From contig DDUE01000003.1 in the NCBI GenBank assembly GCA_002344625.1, positions 1 to 15,153 of the forward strand: a stretch of DNA of 15,153 nt. Reading direction: 5' to 3'. The notes below the pieces were generated by a model. The model was not told the origin of the DNA, made no database searches, and worked only from the letters and a program-made list of their open reading frames with translations. The stretch's first letter is position 1; each line of letters opens with the position of its first letter. This DNA is from Rhodocyclaceae bacterium UBA2346 (GTDB taxonomy: Bacteria > Pseudomonadota > Gammaproteobacteria > Burkholderiales > Rhodocyclaceae). Below, in pieces: positions 7,238 to 14,549 of the stretch. The position numbers and the translations under genes are program-made.

Positions 7238-7257
7238 CTGCCATCCGTGGCAGTTTT
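7238..7257 (+). terminator. Rho-independent terminator of the Lrp-type gene
   Basis: CTGCCA-TCCG-TGGCAG is a perfect 6-bp stem with a 4-base loop followed directly by TTTT. This is the clearest intrinsic terminator in the window and sits 68 bases after the regulator's stop. Confidence 0.75.
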
Positions 7258-7338
7258 CCTGCCAAGTCGTCTTCACCGGCAGTGCCCCTGACCCCGCTCA
7301 CACCGTACATCACACTGTTTCGTAAGGACTCTCCGACG

Positions 7339-7355
7339 CTGGCACGAATTGTGAA
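7339..7355 (+). promoter_or_regulatory. Sigma-54-like promoter of the DsrE-like gene
   Basis: CTGGCACG-AATT-GTGAA has a perfect -24 half (GG at 7341-7342), but the -12 dinucleotide at the right distance is GA (7353-7354), not GC. The predicted start near 7366 would give a 29-nt leader with the ribosome site AGAGG at 7384-7388. A sigma-54 activator gene lies next to the target gene, which supports the call. Confidence 0.5.
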
Positions 7356-7394
7356 TGGAAAGCCGGATCACATCTTCCACTCCAGAGGCAGGTC

Positions 7395-7811
7395 ATGAAG
7401 AAAGCACTCGTCACACTCGCACTCGCCGCATGCTCCACCACCGCGCTTGCCGACAAGGCGCCGGTCACGGTCATTCTGACCTCGGCCAGCAACATGACCC
7501 AGGGCATGGCACTGGTGCTGGCCAACCAGATGCAGGAACAAGGCGCGCAGGTCGACATCCTGTTGTGCGACAGGGCCGGCGATCTCGCCGTACGGGGTAC
7601 GGCCGGCGAATCGCTCAAGCCCCAGAACGTGACGCCGACGCAATTGCTCGAGGCCGCGATCAAGAAAGGCGCAACCGCCTCGGTGTGCGCGCTCTACCTG
7701 CCGAACTCGGGCAACAAGGCAGAAGATCTGAAGGCGGCGATCACCCCGGCCCGGCCCGACGCAATGGGCCGCGCCCTGCTCGAACCCGACCGCAAGGTCA
7801 TGGCGTTTTGA
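7395..7811 (+). CDS. Secreted DsrE-like (DsrE/F-fold) protein
   Basis: This is a 138-residue protein with an N-terminal Sec signal peptide (MKKALVTLALAACSTTALA, cleavage after residue 19 likely). A lipobox-like LAAC at 10-13 is too close to the N terminus to be convincing. The mature part has the DsrE-fold pattern: strand VTVILTS (24-30), helix MTQGMALVLANQMQEQGAQ, strand VDILLCDRAGDLA with Cys58, helix TPTQLLEAAIKKG, and strand SVCALYLPN with Cys98. Cys98 sits where DsrE-family proteins often carry the sulfur-binding cysteine (VCAIYLPN-type motif, from memory). Family members bind or pass persulfide sulfur, usually in the cytoplasm; this one is exported. It converges with the sigma-54 activator gene (22-base gap), and a secreted rhodanese lies beyond that. 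The fold is fairly sure, the reaction unknown. Confidence 0.75.
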   Translation: MKKALVTLALAACSTTALADKAPVTVILTSASNMTQGMALVLANQMQEQGAQVDILLCDRAGDLAVRGTAGESLKPQNVTPTQLLEAAIKKGATASVCALYLPNSGNKAEDLKAAITPARPDAMGRALLEPDRKVMAF

Positions 7812-7833
7812 TCTTGCGCGGTGTCCGGGCGTT

Positions 7834-8859
7834 TCAGTGCTCGCACCCGCTCTTGCCGACGCCCAGTGAGCGCAGCCTGCGGTAAAGGGTGCGCTCGCTC
7901 AGGCCCAGCTTGCGCGCCAGATCGCGCCGGCTGCCCCGGTGCCCCTCGACAACGCCCAGAAGCCGCGCTTGATCGAGAAGGCCCCGCTCGGATCCCTGCA
8001 ACCCCCTTCGGGACGCCTCGGTATCGGCGTCGGATGCACGACCGGACCGACCGGCGGCACACTCGATGGCGAGGTGCTCGACCCCGATCACGTCGCCGTC
8101 ACACATCAGGCTCGCGCGTTCGAGCACATTGCGCAACTCACGCACGTTGCCCGGAAAATCATATCGCGCCAGCGCTTGCCATGCCGCAGCCGACAACCCA
8201 AGCCGCCGCGTCGGCGCGACGCGCGCGAGCAGCGCCTCGCCCAGCAGCGGCAAATCGCCGACCCGGTCGCGCAAAGCCGGCACCGTAATCGGAAAAGTGT
8301 TGATGCGAAAATAGAGATCCTGGCGGAACATGCCTTCGCGAACCCTGTCCTGGAGTCGCCGATGCGTCGCGGAGACGAGCCGCACGTCGGCACGGCGCAA
8401 CTCGGTGGAACCCAAGCGCCGGAAGGTCCCGGTTTCGAGCAGGCGCAGCAGCTTGACCTGGATGCCGAGGGGGATGTCGCCGATCTCGTCGAGGAACAAC
8501 GTGCCACCACTGGCAGCCTCGACGAGTCCGGCCTTGCGTGCGGTCGCCCCGGTGAAGGCGCCCCGCTCATGCCCGAACACTTCGCTCTCGAACAGCGTTT
8601 CGGGCAGCCCGGAGCAATCGACTACGACGAAGGGGCGGTCGGCGCGCCGGCTCGCCGCGTGTACCGCTGCGGCAACGAGCTCCTTGCCGGTTCCCGACTC
8701 GCCCTGCAGCAACACGCTGGCTTCGGAAGGCGCAACCCGGGCCACGAGCTCGAGCATGCGCAGGAACGCGGGGGCACGCCCGATCAAGCCATGGATGTGC
8801 GGTTCGGCAAGACGCTCCAGGAACGAAACAAGCTCCGGAAACGGAGGTGACTTCTCCAT
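7834..8859 (-). CDS. Sigma-54-dependent activator without sensory domain (PspF-like architecture)
   Basis: This AAA+ enhancer-binding protein opens sigma-54 RNA polymerase promoters. The start is placed at ATG 8859 ([17 protein letters not shown], 341 residues). A longer frame to 9006 runs through AT-rich promoter DNA. Motifs: Walker A GESGTGKE (53-60), sigma-54-contact loop GAFTGA (100-105), Walker B TLFLDE (120-125), arginine-finger region RQDLYFR (179-185), sensor [10 protein letters not shown] (237-244), and a C-terminal Fis-type HTH (about 311-331, [20 protein letters not shown]). Only about 25 residues precede the AAA+ domain, so there is no receiver, GAF or PAS domain, as in PspF. Activity must then be set by expression or a partner protein. 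Its likely targets are the flanking DsrE-like and rhodanese genes, which both have sigma-54-like elements. Confidence 0.92.
   Translation of the reverse strand: MEKSPPFPELVSFLERLAEPHIHGLIGRAPAFLRMLELVARVAPSEASVLLQGESGTGKELVAAAVHAASRRADRPFVVVDCSGLPETLFESEVFGHERGAFTGATARKAGLVEAASGGTLFLDEIGDIPLGIQVKLLRLLETGTFRRLGSTELRRADVRLVSATHRRLQDRVREGMFRQDLYFRINTFPITVPALRDRVGDLPLLGEALLARVAPTRRLGLSAAAWQALARYDFPGNVRELRNVLERASLMCDGDVIGVEHLAIECAAGRSGRASDADTEASRRGLQGSERGLLDQARLLGVVEGHRGSRRDLARKLGLSERTLYRRLRSLGVGKSGCEH
8833..8846. promoter_or_regulatory. Dyad upstream of the rhodanese promoter, possible activator site
   Basis: CTCCG-GAAA-CGGAG is a perfect 5-bp inverted repeat inside the first codons of the activator gene, about 134 bp upstream of the predicted rhodanese start site, the distance at which sigma-54 activators bind. 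Only position supports this. Confidence 0.2.
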
Positions 8860-8886
8860 GCTGTTTCCCACGATATCGCGGATCGG

Positions 8887-8932
8887 AAAATAAATAAGAA
8901 TATAACAATATATAGTTTTTTTACAATATAAT
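8887..8932. promoter_or_regulatory. AT-rich bidirectional promoter region (activator / rhodanese)
   Basis: About 46 bp of nearly pure A/T in a high-GC context. On the minus strand TTGTAA (8926-8921) and TATATT (8904-8899) are 16 bp apart and would start activator transcription near 8892. On the plus strand a perfect TATAAT lies at 8927-8932 without a good -35. The A/T tracts could also bend DNA or bind IHF between an upstream activator site and the sigma-54-like element at 8948. Confidence 0.5.
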
Positions 8933-8947
8933 TCCGCCAGCACTGTC

Positions 8948-8963
8948 AGGCACGCTCGCCGCA
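8948..8963 (+). promoter_or_regulatory. Sigma-54-like promoter of the rhodanese gene
   Basis: AGGCACG-CTCG-CCGCA has GG (8949-8950) and GC (8961-8962) exactly 10 bp apart and the GGCACG core. The -24 T and the two T of the -12 half are replaced. The predicted start is near 8974, with a leader of about 120 nt. Confidence 0.45.
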
Positions 8964-9094
8964 CGGCAGCCGGATGAAAACAGCGGGCCCCATGTCTGAC
9001 AGGCATTCACCGCCGACGACCCCGCTCGGTTGCGGCACCGCACATCGTCACCCGCAACGGCCGTGGCAACCCACAAGCCTTTCAGGAGAAGACA

Positions 9095-9643
9095 ATGAAA
9101 CGCCTCTTCATCGCCGCATCGCTGGGCCTCATGGCCCTCACCGCAAGTGCCGTGGAAATCGGCATCTCGGCCCAGGACACCTATGCCAAGGTCCGGCAGG
9201 ATGGCGCCAAGGTCTTGTTCGTGGATGTGCGCGACCCGGTCGAGATCATGTTCGTCGGCTTCACCGATGCGGTGGACGTGAACATTCCCTTCCTGATCGT
9301 CGATCGCAACCAATGGAACGAAGAACGCGGCGTTTTCAAACTCAACCGGAATCCCGATTTCGCCGAGCAGGTCGGACTCGAGCTGGCCAAGCGCGGCCTG
9401 GGCACCGACACCGAAATCATCACGCTGTGCCGTTCGGGCAGCGAGCGCGGCGAGCCCAGCGCAGCCTACCTGCGTGAAAATGGTTTCCCGAACGCCCGCT
9501 ACGTGATCAACGGCTTCCAGGGCAGCGCGATCAAGGAAGGCCCGCAGGCCGGCTTGCGCCTGCAGGACGGCTGGCAAAATAGCGGGCTGCCATGGAGCCC
9601 CAGGATGAACGCCGACAAGATGTTCCGCCCGGACCGGCACTGA
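9095..9643 (+). CDS. Secreted rhodanese-like sulfurtransferase
   Basis: This is a single-domain rhodanese of 182 residues exported to the periplasm. The ATG at 9095 has a strong ribosome site (AGGAGA at 9084-9089) and begins a Sec signal peptide MKRLFIAASLGLMALTASA, cleaved after residue 19. The rhodanese domain shows the LFVDVRDPVEIMFVG strand-turn (41-55) and the active-site loop LCRSGSERGEPSAAYL with catalytic Cys112 and the following Arg/Gly anion-binding residues. The tail has GFQGSAIKEGPQAG, then RLQDGWQNSGLPW. Rhodaneses carry sulfur as a cysteine persulfide; donor and acceptor here are unknown. The secreted DsrE-like protein nearby, with its own exposed cysteines, is the natural partner candidate. 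It is divergent from the sigma-54 activator. Confidence 0.9.
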   Translation: MKRLFIAASLGLMALTASAVEIGISAQDTYAKVRQDGAKVLFVDVRDPVEIMFVGFTDAVDVNIPFLIVDRNQWNEERGVFKLNRNPDFAEQVGLELAKRGLGTDTEIITLCRSGSERGEPSAAYLRENGFPNARYVINGFQGSAIKEGPQAGLRLQDGWQNSGLPWSPRMNADKMFRPDRH

Positions 9644-9659
9644 GGCCGCCGGCGCGCGG

Positions 9660-9683
9660 GGCCGGGCTCGAACGTTTCCGGCC
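9660..9683 (+). terminator. Possible hairpin terminator after the rhodanese gene
   Basis: GGCCGG (9660-9665) and CCGGCC (9678-9683) form a 6-bp stem with a 12-base loop, 16 bases after the stop. There is no T tract, so this is weak evidence. Confidence 0.3.
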
Positions 9684-9743
9684 GGCCACGGGTCTCAGCA
9701 TCGTCCGCACCGGCAGTGTGCGTCCTTGCCAAAGGTCTCCCGG

Positions 9744-10433
9744 ATGCCCTTGATCCTGCTTCTGCTCGCTTGCGTCGCCCTTGCCGCCGTGTGGCTGCCC
9801 GGCTGGTGGGTGCGCCGTACCATGGCACATTACTCCCAGCCGCGGGACCGCTATTTCGGCAGTGGTGCGATGCTGGCGCGACACCTCCTCGACCAGCGGG
9901 GCCTGAGCGACGTCAAGGTCGAGGAAACCAAGGCCGGCGACCACTACGATCCCGCTGCACGGGCGGTCAGGCTGTCGGAAGGCAACTACTCGAGCCATTC
10001 GCTGACCGCGATCACCGTGGCAGCGCACGAGGTCGGCCACGCGATCCAGCATGCGGAAGGCTACACGCCCCTGCGCATGCGCGAACGGCTGGTCGGCCTG
10101 GCGCTCGCGGGGCAGCGGCTCGGCTCGCTGATCATGCTCGCGGCGCCGGTGATCGCGCTGATGGCGCGCCATCCGGTGCCCGGGCTGCTGTTCGTCGTGG
10201 CGGGCCTGCTGTCGCTCGGGCTCGCCGCGGTGGTCCATATCGTGACCCTGCCCACCGAATTCGACGCGAGCTTTCGCAGGGCCCTGCCGATGCTCGAACA
10301 AGGCGGCTACCTGCACGCGGCGGACCGCCCGCATGCGCGCAGGATCCTGAAGGCGGCGGCGCTCACCTACGTCGCGCAGTCGTTGATGAGCCTGCTCAAC
10401 ATCGCCGCGTGGCTGCGCTTTCTGCGCCGCTGA
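9744..10433 (+). CDS. Membrane zinc metallopeptidase, YugP-like
   Basis: This is a 229-residue predicted integral membrane protease. The start at ATG 9744 has AAAGG at 9731-9735, and an upstream in-frame TTG at 9726 lacks a ribosome site. An N-terminal membrane anchor (about 2-20) is followed by YFGSGAMLARHLLDQRGL and the zinc site HEVGH at 95-99 (TVAAHEVGHAIQHAEGY). Two hydrophobic segments follow (about 125-142 and 147-168). LPTEFDASFRRALPML (169-184) comes next, where Glu172 is the probable third zinc ligand, then a last segment near 208-222. This pattern fits the Zn-dependent peptidase family of Bacillus YugP. Its substrate is unknown. It stands 100 bases after the rhodanese gene and converges with the helicase (21-base gap). 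Confidence 0.85.
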   Translation: MPLILLLLACVALAAVWLPGWWVRRTMAHYSQPRDRYFGSGAMLARHLLDQRGLSDVKVEETKAGDHYDPAARAVRLSEGNYSSHSLTAITVAAHEVGHAIQHAEGYTPLRMRERLVGLALAGQRLGSLIMLAAPVIALMARHPVPGLLFVVAGLLSLGLAAVVHIVTLPTEFDASFRRALPMLEQGGYLHAADRPHARRILKAAALTYVAQSLMSLLNIAAWLRFLRR

Positions 10434-10454
10434 GACGGCCCGCGCCGCGAGCGC

Positions 10455-12539
10455 TCAATCCCACATGCCGCGCATCCGTGCCGCGAGGTCGATGGCCTTC
10501 TGGCGCGAATCGGGCGAGCCCCGCAGTTCCGGCGGCGGAGCCGGCCATGAAATCTGCTCGAATTGCGCGAGCAGGCGATTCGGGATGAAGTGGCTGCGCC
10601 CGGCGAACACGTGCCGATCCCCCAGACCTTGTTGCTGGCTGACATAGAAGCGTTGCGGCACCATCAGGTCGAGATGGTCGCGGGCGCGCGTCATCGCGAC
10701 ATACAGCAGCCGCCGCTCCTCCTCGATCCCGGCATCGCTGCGGATCGCGATATCCGAGGGGATGCAGCCATCGACCGCGTTGAGCACCGTCACCGCCCGC
10801 CACTCCTGCCCCTTGGCCGAGTGCATCGTCGACAGGATCAGGTAGTCCTCGTCGAGCGCGGGTGCGCCGGCCTCGCCGCTGGTGGCATCGGGCGGATCGA
10901 GGGTGAGCTCGGTGAGAAAACGCTGGCGGCTCGGATAGGTCGCGGCGATACGCCCGAGCTGTTGAATGTCGAGCATGCGCACCGCCGCGTCATCGAACAG
11001 CCGCGCCATCTGGGTTTGATACCAGGCGCAGGCGAGGTCGAACGCCGCCGGCCAGGCCGCGCCCGGGGCGCGGTCTGCGAGCGCATCGATCAGATCGACG
11101 AATGCCCGCCAGGCATCGCGCGCGCCGTCGGGCACGGGTTGATCCGCAAGCAGGGCGCACCCCTGCGCGGCAGCGCAGACGTTGTCGAGCACGCGCGCGG
11201 CGGTCTTCGGCCCGATGCCGGCGAGCAGTTGCAGGGTCCGAAAACCCGAGACCCGGTCGCGCGGATTCTCGCTCCAGCGGATCAACGCGAGCAAGTCCTT
11301 CACATGAGCGGCCTCGAGAAACTTCAAGCCACCGAACTTCACGAACGGGATGTTGCGCCGGGTGAGCTCGAGTTCGAGGCGCGCGCTATGGCTCGCGGCC
11401 CTGAAGAGCACCGCCTGATGCTTGAGCCTGAGCCCCTCCTCGCGCCGTGCGAGCAGGGTATCGACAATGCAGGCGGCCTGGTCGGCATCGTCGCGCACCG
11501 ACACCAGGCGCGGGCGGGCGCCGGAGGCCCGGTCGGACCATAGGTTCTTGGTGAAGCGCTCGCGCGCGAGTGCGATGACCGCATTGGCCGCGGCGAGAAT
11601 CGCCTGGGTCGAGCGATAGTTCTGCTCGAGCGTCAACACCCGCGCGGGCGGCTCGAACGCCGCCGGAAAGTCGAGAATGTTGCGCACCGTCGCGCCGCGA
11701 AAGGCATAGATCGACTGCGCATCATCGCCGACCACCGTCAGCCCCCGCCCGTCGGGCTTCATGCCGAGCAGGATCGCCGCCTGCAGGTGATTGGTATCCT
11801 GGTACTCATCGACCAGCACATGGCTGAACAAGGCGCCGACCTCGCCCCCCAGCGCCGGATCGGCCACCATCTGCGCCCAGTAGAGCAGCAGATCGTCATA
11901 GTCGAGCACCTGCTGCGCCTGCTTGGCTTCGACATAGGCACGAAACAGCTGCTTCAGTTCGGCCTGCCACTCGGCACACCACGGAAAGCTCGCCTGCAAT
12001 ACCTCGACCAGCGGCGCCCGACCGTTGACCACCGCCGAATAGATCGCGAGACAAGTGGTCTTTTGCGGAAAGCGCCGGTTGCCGGCCGAGAACCCGCACT
12101 CGTGCCGGACCAGATTCAGCAGATCGGCAGAATCCTCGCGATCATGGATCGTGAACGCGGGGTCGAGTCCAATCCGCCCCGCGTACTCGCGCAGCAGCCG
12201 CGCGCCGACCGCATGGAAGGTGCCGGACCAGGCAAGCGCGGCTTGGGCCAGCCACGGCCGGGCCGCCTCGCCGCGCGTCAGGATGCGCTTCACCCGACGG
12301 TTCATCTCGTCGGCCGCGCGCCGTGAAAAGGTCAGCAGCAGAATCCTGCCGGGGTCGGCCCCATGTGCGAGCAGATGGGCGACGCGGTGCGCCAGCGTGT
12401 TGGTCTTGCCCGAGCCGGCACCCGCGATGATCAGCAGGGGCCCGCACGGCTCGCCACCGCCATGTTCGACCGCCGCGCGCTGCTCGGCATTGAGCGTGTC
12501 GGGCGGATCGGCGGCGGGGGCGGTCGCGGTGGGCGTCAT
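10455..12539 (-). CDS. ATP-dependent 3'-5' DNA helicase, UvrD/Rep/PcrA family
   Basis: This is a superfamily-1A helicase of 694 residues, close to Rep and PcrA in length. Motifs in order: Q motif LNAEQRAAVEH (16-26), Walker A AGAGSGKT (39-46), motif Ia LTFSRRAADEM (69-79), Walker B DEYQDT (244-249), motif III GDDAQSIYAFRGA (271-283), motif IV NYRST (307-311), the 2B-type segment GGLKFLEAAHVKDLLAL (403-419), motif V STMHSAKGQEW (570-580) and motif VI EERRLLYVAMTRAR (607-620). All catalytic residues are present. It probably acts in replication restart or repair; which paralogue it is cannot be decided from the window. The ATG at 12539 has no ribosome site but has a perfect -10 box 7 bases upstream, so the transcript may be leaderless. 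Confidence 0.93.
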   Translation of the reverse strand: MTPTATAPAADPPDTLNAEQRAAVEHGGGEPCGPLLIIAGAGSGKTNTLAHRVAHLLAHGADPGRILLLTFSRRAADEMNRRVKRILTRGEAARPWLAQAALAWSGTFHAVGARLLREYAGRIGLDPAFTIHDREDSADLLNLVRHECGFSAGNRRFPQKTTCLAIYSAVVNGRAPLVEVLQASFPWCAEWQAELKQLFRAYVEAKQAQQVLDYDDLLLYWAQMVADPALGGEVGALFSHVLVDEYQDTNHLQAAILLGMKPDGRGLTVVGDDAQSIYAFRGATVRNILDFPAAFEPPARVLTLEQNYRSTQAILAAANAVIALARERFTKNLWSDRASGARPRLVSVRDDADQAACIVDTLLARREEGLRLKHQAVLFRAASHSARLELELTRRNIPFVKFGGLKFLEAAHVKDLLALIRWSENPRDRVSGFRTLQLLAGIGPKTAARVLDNVCAAAQGCALLADQPVPDGARDAWRAFVDLIDALADRAPGAAWPAAFDLACAWYQTQMARLFDDAAVRMLDIQQLGRIAATYPSRQRFLTELTLDPPDATSGEAGAPALDEDYLILSTMHSAKGQEWRAVTVLNAVDGCIPSDIAIRSDAGIEEERRLLYVAMTRARDHLDLMVPQRFYVSQQQGLGDRHVFAGRSHFIPNRLLAQFEQISWPAPPPELRGSPDSRQKAIDLAARMRGMWD

Positions 12540-12546
12540 GACTATA

Positions 12547-12552
12547 ATTATA
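12547..12552 (-). promoter_or_regulatory. -10 box directly upstream of the helicase start
   Basis: On the minus strand TATAAT occupies 12552-12547, 7 bases before the ATG at 12539. Transcription would begin at or one base before the start codon. No good -35 is seen at 16-18 bp spacing. Confidence 0.5.
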
Positions 12553-12668
12553 TTCAGTTATCGATCGCGAAACGACCGTCTCCACGCACGCGCTAATCAC
12601 CCTGCCCCGCCAACACGCCGGCACGCTTCGTGGTCTCCGCAGGAACCCTTCCTCGGCCAGACGCCCGG

Positions 12669-14285
12669 CTACGGCTCGGGGCGCCGGCGGCGCATCGACT
12701 CGGCGACATAGCGCCGCACCACCGGCGCCTCGCCCCCCTTGTGAAAGACCTGGCGACGCTCGCGCAAGCCCACGTCGGCCGCCGTGAAACGCTCGAGCCG
12801 GCGCTGGTGCTCGACCCAGTTCTCGTCGACGAAGTACTCTATGTAGCGCCCGGGCCGGGTCGTGTCGCGAAACAGGCCCCATGAAACCGCGCCCTGACGC
12901 AGGCGTGCCCGGCGGGTTTCCTGCATCACCGCGTTGAAGTCCGCCGCCTGCTCGAGGTCGATCAGGTACTCGATCGTGACCATGACGGGCCCCTCGTCGG
13001 GCTGGATCTCGATCACCGGCGGCGGCACCCGGACGTTGCCCGTCGCCGGGCTGAGATCTTCATCGCCACCATGGGCGCGCCCGAACCGGCGGGTGAGCAG
13101 CATCAGGCACGGCCCCACGACGGCCGCCGCGATGACGCTGGCGGACACCGTCGTCGCGCTGGCCACATAGCCCCACAGGGTCGCGCCGGTGGCGCTCCCG
13201 CCCATCAGCGCCATCAGGTAGATCGACATGCCGCGCGCCCGCACCCAGTTCGGCAAGGCCAGCTGCGCGGCGACCGTGAGCGAATTGGCCGTCGAGATCC
13301 AGGCCATGCCGACCACCACCATCGCCGGAACGGCCAGCCACATCGTCGATGCGAGCACGACCGCGGCCGACGCCAGCGCCTGAACCCCCACGCCCCAATA
13401 CACCAGCCGGTCGCGCCCCACCCGCTGGCGCAGCCACGGCAGGATCAGCGCCACGACGATCGCCCCGGCCCCCATCGCCACCAACAGCATCGTATACGCG
13501 GCCGGATCGCCGCCGTCGAAGCCATGCGCCACCAGCGGCAACAATGCCGTCAGCGCCGTCGATTGCAGAAAGAACAGAAAAATCCGCAGGATCAGGATGC
13601 GCAGGCGCGGCGACTGGGCCACGTGCTGCACCCCGACCCGCATCGCGGCAAAGAAGCGCTCGCCCGGCAACGCGCTGCTGCGCGGCTCGGGGTGCCAGCG
13701 CAGGATCAGCGCGAAGGCCACCAGCGCCAGTACGGCGTTGAGCATGTACACGTATGGGATGCCGGCACTCGCCAGCAATGCCCCGGCGATGATGGGGCCG
13801 ACCACCCGCGACATGTTCATCGCGATGCCGTTGAGCGCGATCGCCGCAGGCAGGTCGACGCGCGGCACCACGTCCGGCACGATCGCGGCGAATACCGGCC
13901 AGCGCATGGCCATGCCGACACCGTTCGCGAACGTCAGCGCCAGCAGCAGCGGCGCGGTCAACCCGTTGACGAACGCCAGCATGGCGAGCATCGCCGCCAC
14001 CACGGCGACCCATAGCTGGGTGAGCGCAAAATAGCGGCGCCGGTCGACGATGTCGGCAAGCGCCCCGCTCGGCAAGCCCAGCACGAACACCGGCAGGGTC
14101 GAAGCCGCCTGGACCAGCGCGACCATCATCGGACTGTCGGTCAACGAAGTCATCATCCATGCGGACGCGACCTCGTTCATCCACATGGTCACATTGGCCG
14201 TCAGCCAGGCCAGCCACAGCATGCGGAAAACCGGCCGGCGCAGGGGCGCGAAGGCCGACGGTACGGGTTGTGTCGTCGTGGTCAA
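12669..14285 (-). CDS. MFS transporter, MFS_3 (EntS-like) family with C-terminal soluble domain
   Basis: This is a predicted 538-residue inner-membrane exporter. The major-facilitator part (about 18-415) has around twelve hydrophobic segments, with the loop motif GALADIVDRRRY (74-85) after the second. Related proteins include the enterobactin exporter EntS. A cytoplasmic domain follows (about 432-538: VMVTIEYLIDLEQAADF, then WGLFRDTTRPGRYIEYFVDENWVEHQRRLERFTAAD), resembling an antibiotic-biosynthesis-monooxygenase-like ferredoxin fold. This C-terminal extension is usual for the MFS_3 family. The substrate is unknown. The start is probably TTG at 14285: an in-frame stop lies just upstream, GGAG (14298-14295) is 9 bases away, and the first ATG (codon 22) would cut into the first membrane helix. 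It is upstream of, and co-directional with, the helicase gene (129-base gap). Confidence 0.85.
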   Translation of the reverse strand: MTTTTQPVPSAFAPLRRPVFRMLWLAWLTANVTMWMNEVASAWMMTSLTDSPMMVALVQAASTLPVFVLGLPSGALADIVDRRRYFALTQLWVAVVAAMLAMLAFVNGLTAPLLLALTFANGVGMAMRWPVFAAIVPDVVPRVDLPAAIALNGIAMNMSRVVGPIIAGALLASAGIPYVYMLNAVLALVAFALILRWHPEPRSSALPGERFFAAMRVGVQHVAQSPRLRILILRIFLFFLQSTALTALLPLVAHGFDGGDPAAYTMLLVAMGAGAIVVALILPWLRQRVGRDRLVYWGVGVQALASAAVVLASTMWLAVPAMVVVGMAWISTANSLTVAAQLALPNWVRARGMSIYLMALMGGSATGATLWGYVASATTVSASVIAAAVVGPCLMLLTRRFGRAHGGDEDLSPATGNVRVPPPVIEIQPDEGPVMVTIEYLIDLEQAADFNAVMQETRRARLRQGAVSWGLFRDTTRPGRYIEYFVDENWVEHQRRLERFTAADVGLRERRQVFHKGGEAPVVRRYVAESMRRRRPEP

Positions 14286-14549
14286 ACCGTTTCACTCCGA
14301 TGGTGCGCCTGTCTCGAAAGCCACCGCGGCGCCCCCCCGCGTTTCGGTTCGCGCATCCAATCGGTGCAGTCCGGCCATTGCCTGCCATCATGCGACCTCG
14401 GCAGAAGAATGTCGATCATGGCCGCGCGGCCGCATCGGGTCGGTCGACGGGCGCGCGCACCGATCCACGCCCTTGCCAAAACAGCGGTCCGCGGACAAGA
14501 TCCACCCGGTCGCCGGACCACGCGACACGCAACGACGAGGACGCAGACC
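14286..14549. promoter_or_regulatory. Divergent intergenic region between MFS gene and the last gene
   Basis: This 264-base gap must hold both promoters. I see two perfect short palindromes, GGCCGCGCGGCC at 14420-14431 and GTCCGCGGAC at 14487-14496, but no convincing -10/-35 pair (a TTGCCA at 14473-14478 has no matching -10). The ribosome site of the plus-strand gene is GAGGA at 14537-14541. Confidence 0.35.

Noticed and set aside
8941..9002. CTGTCAG / CTGACAG inverted pair and CACTGT shared with the DsrE-like upstream region
   Set aside because: The shared words are short and sit at different distances from the two sigma-54-like elements, so a common activator site is not supported.
8860..9006. 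N-terminal extension of the sigma-54 activator to 9006
   Set aside because: The extra 49 codons pass through the AT-rich promoter island and encode a Lys/Ile/Tyr-rich stretch unlike the rest of the protein; the ATG at 8859 gives a normal PspF-type N terminus.
9064..9080. Second GG-N10-GC element directly before the rhodanese gene
   Set aside because: Transcription would start near 9090, after the ribosome site at 9084-9089, so it cannot serve this gene as annotated.
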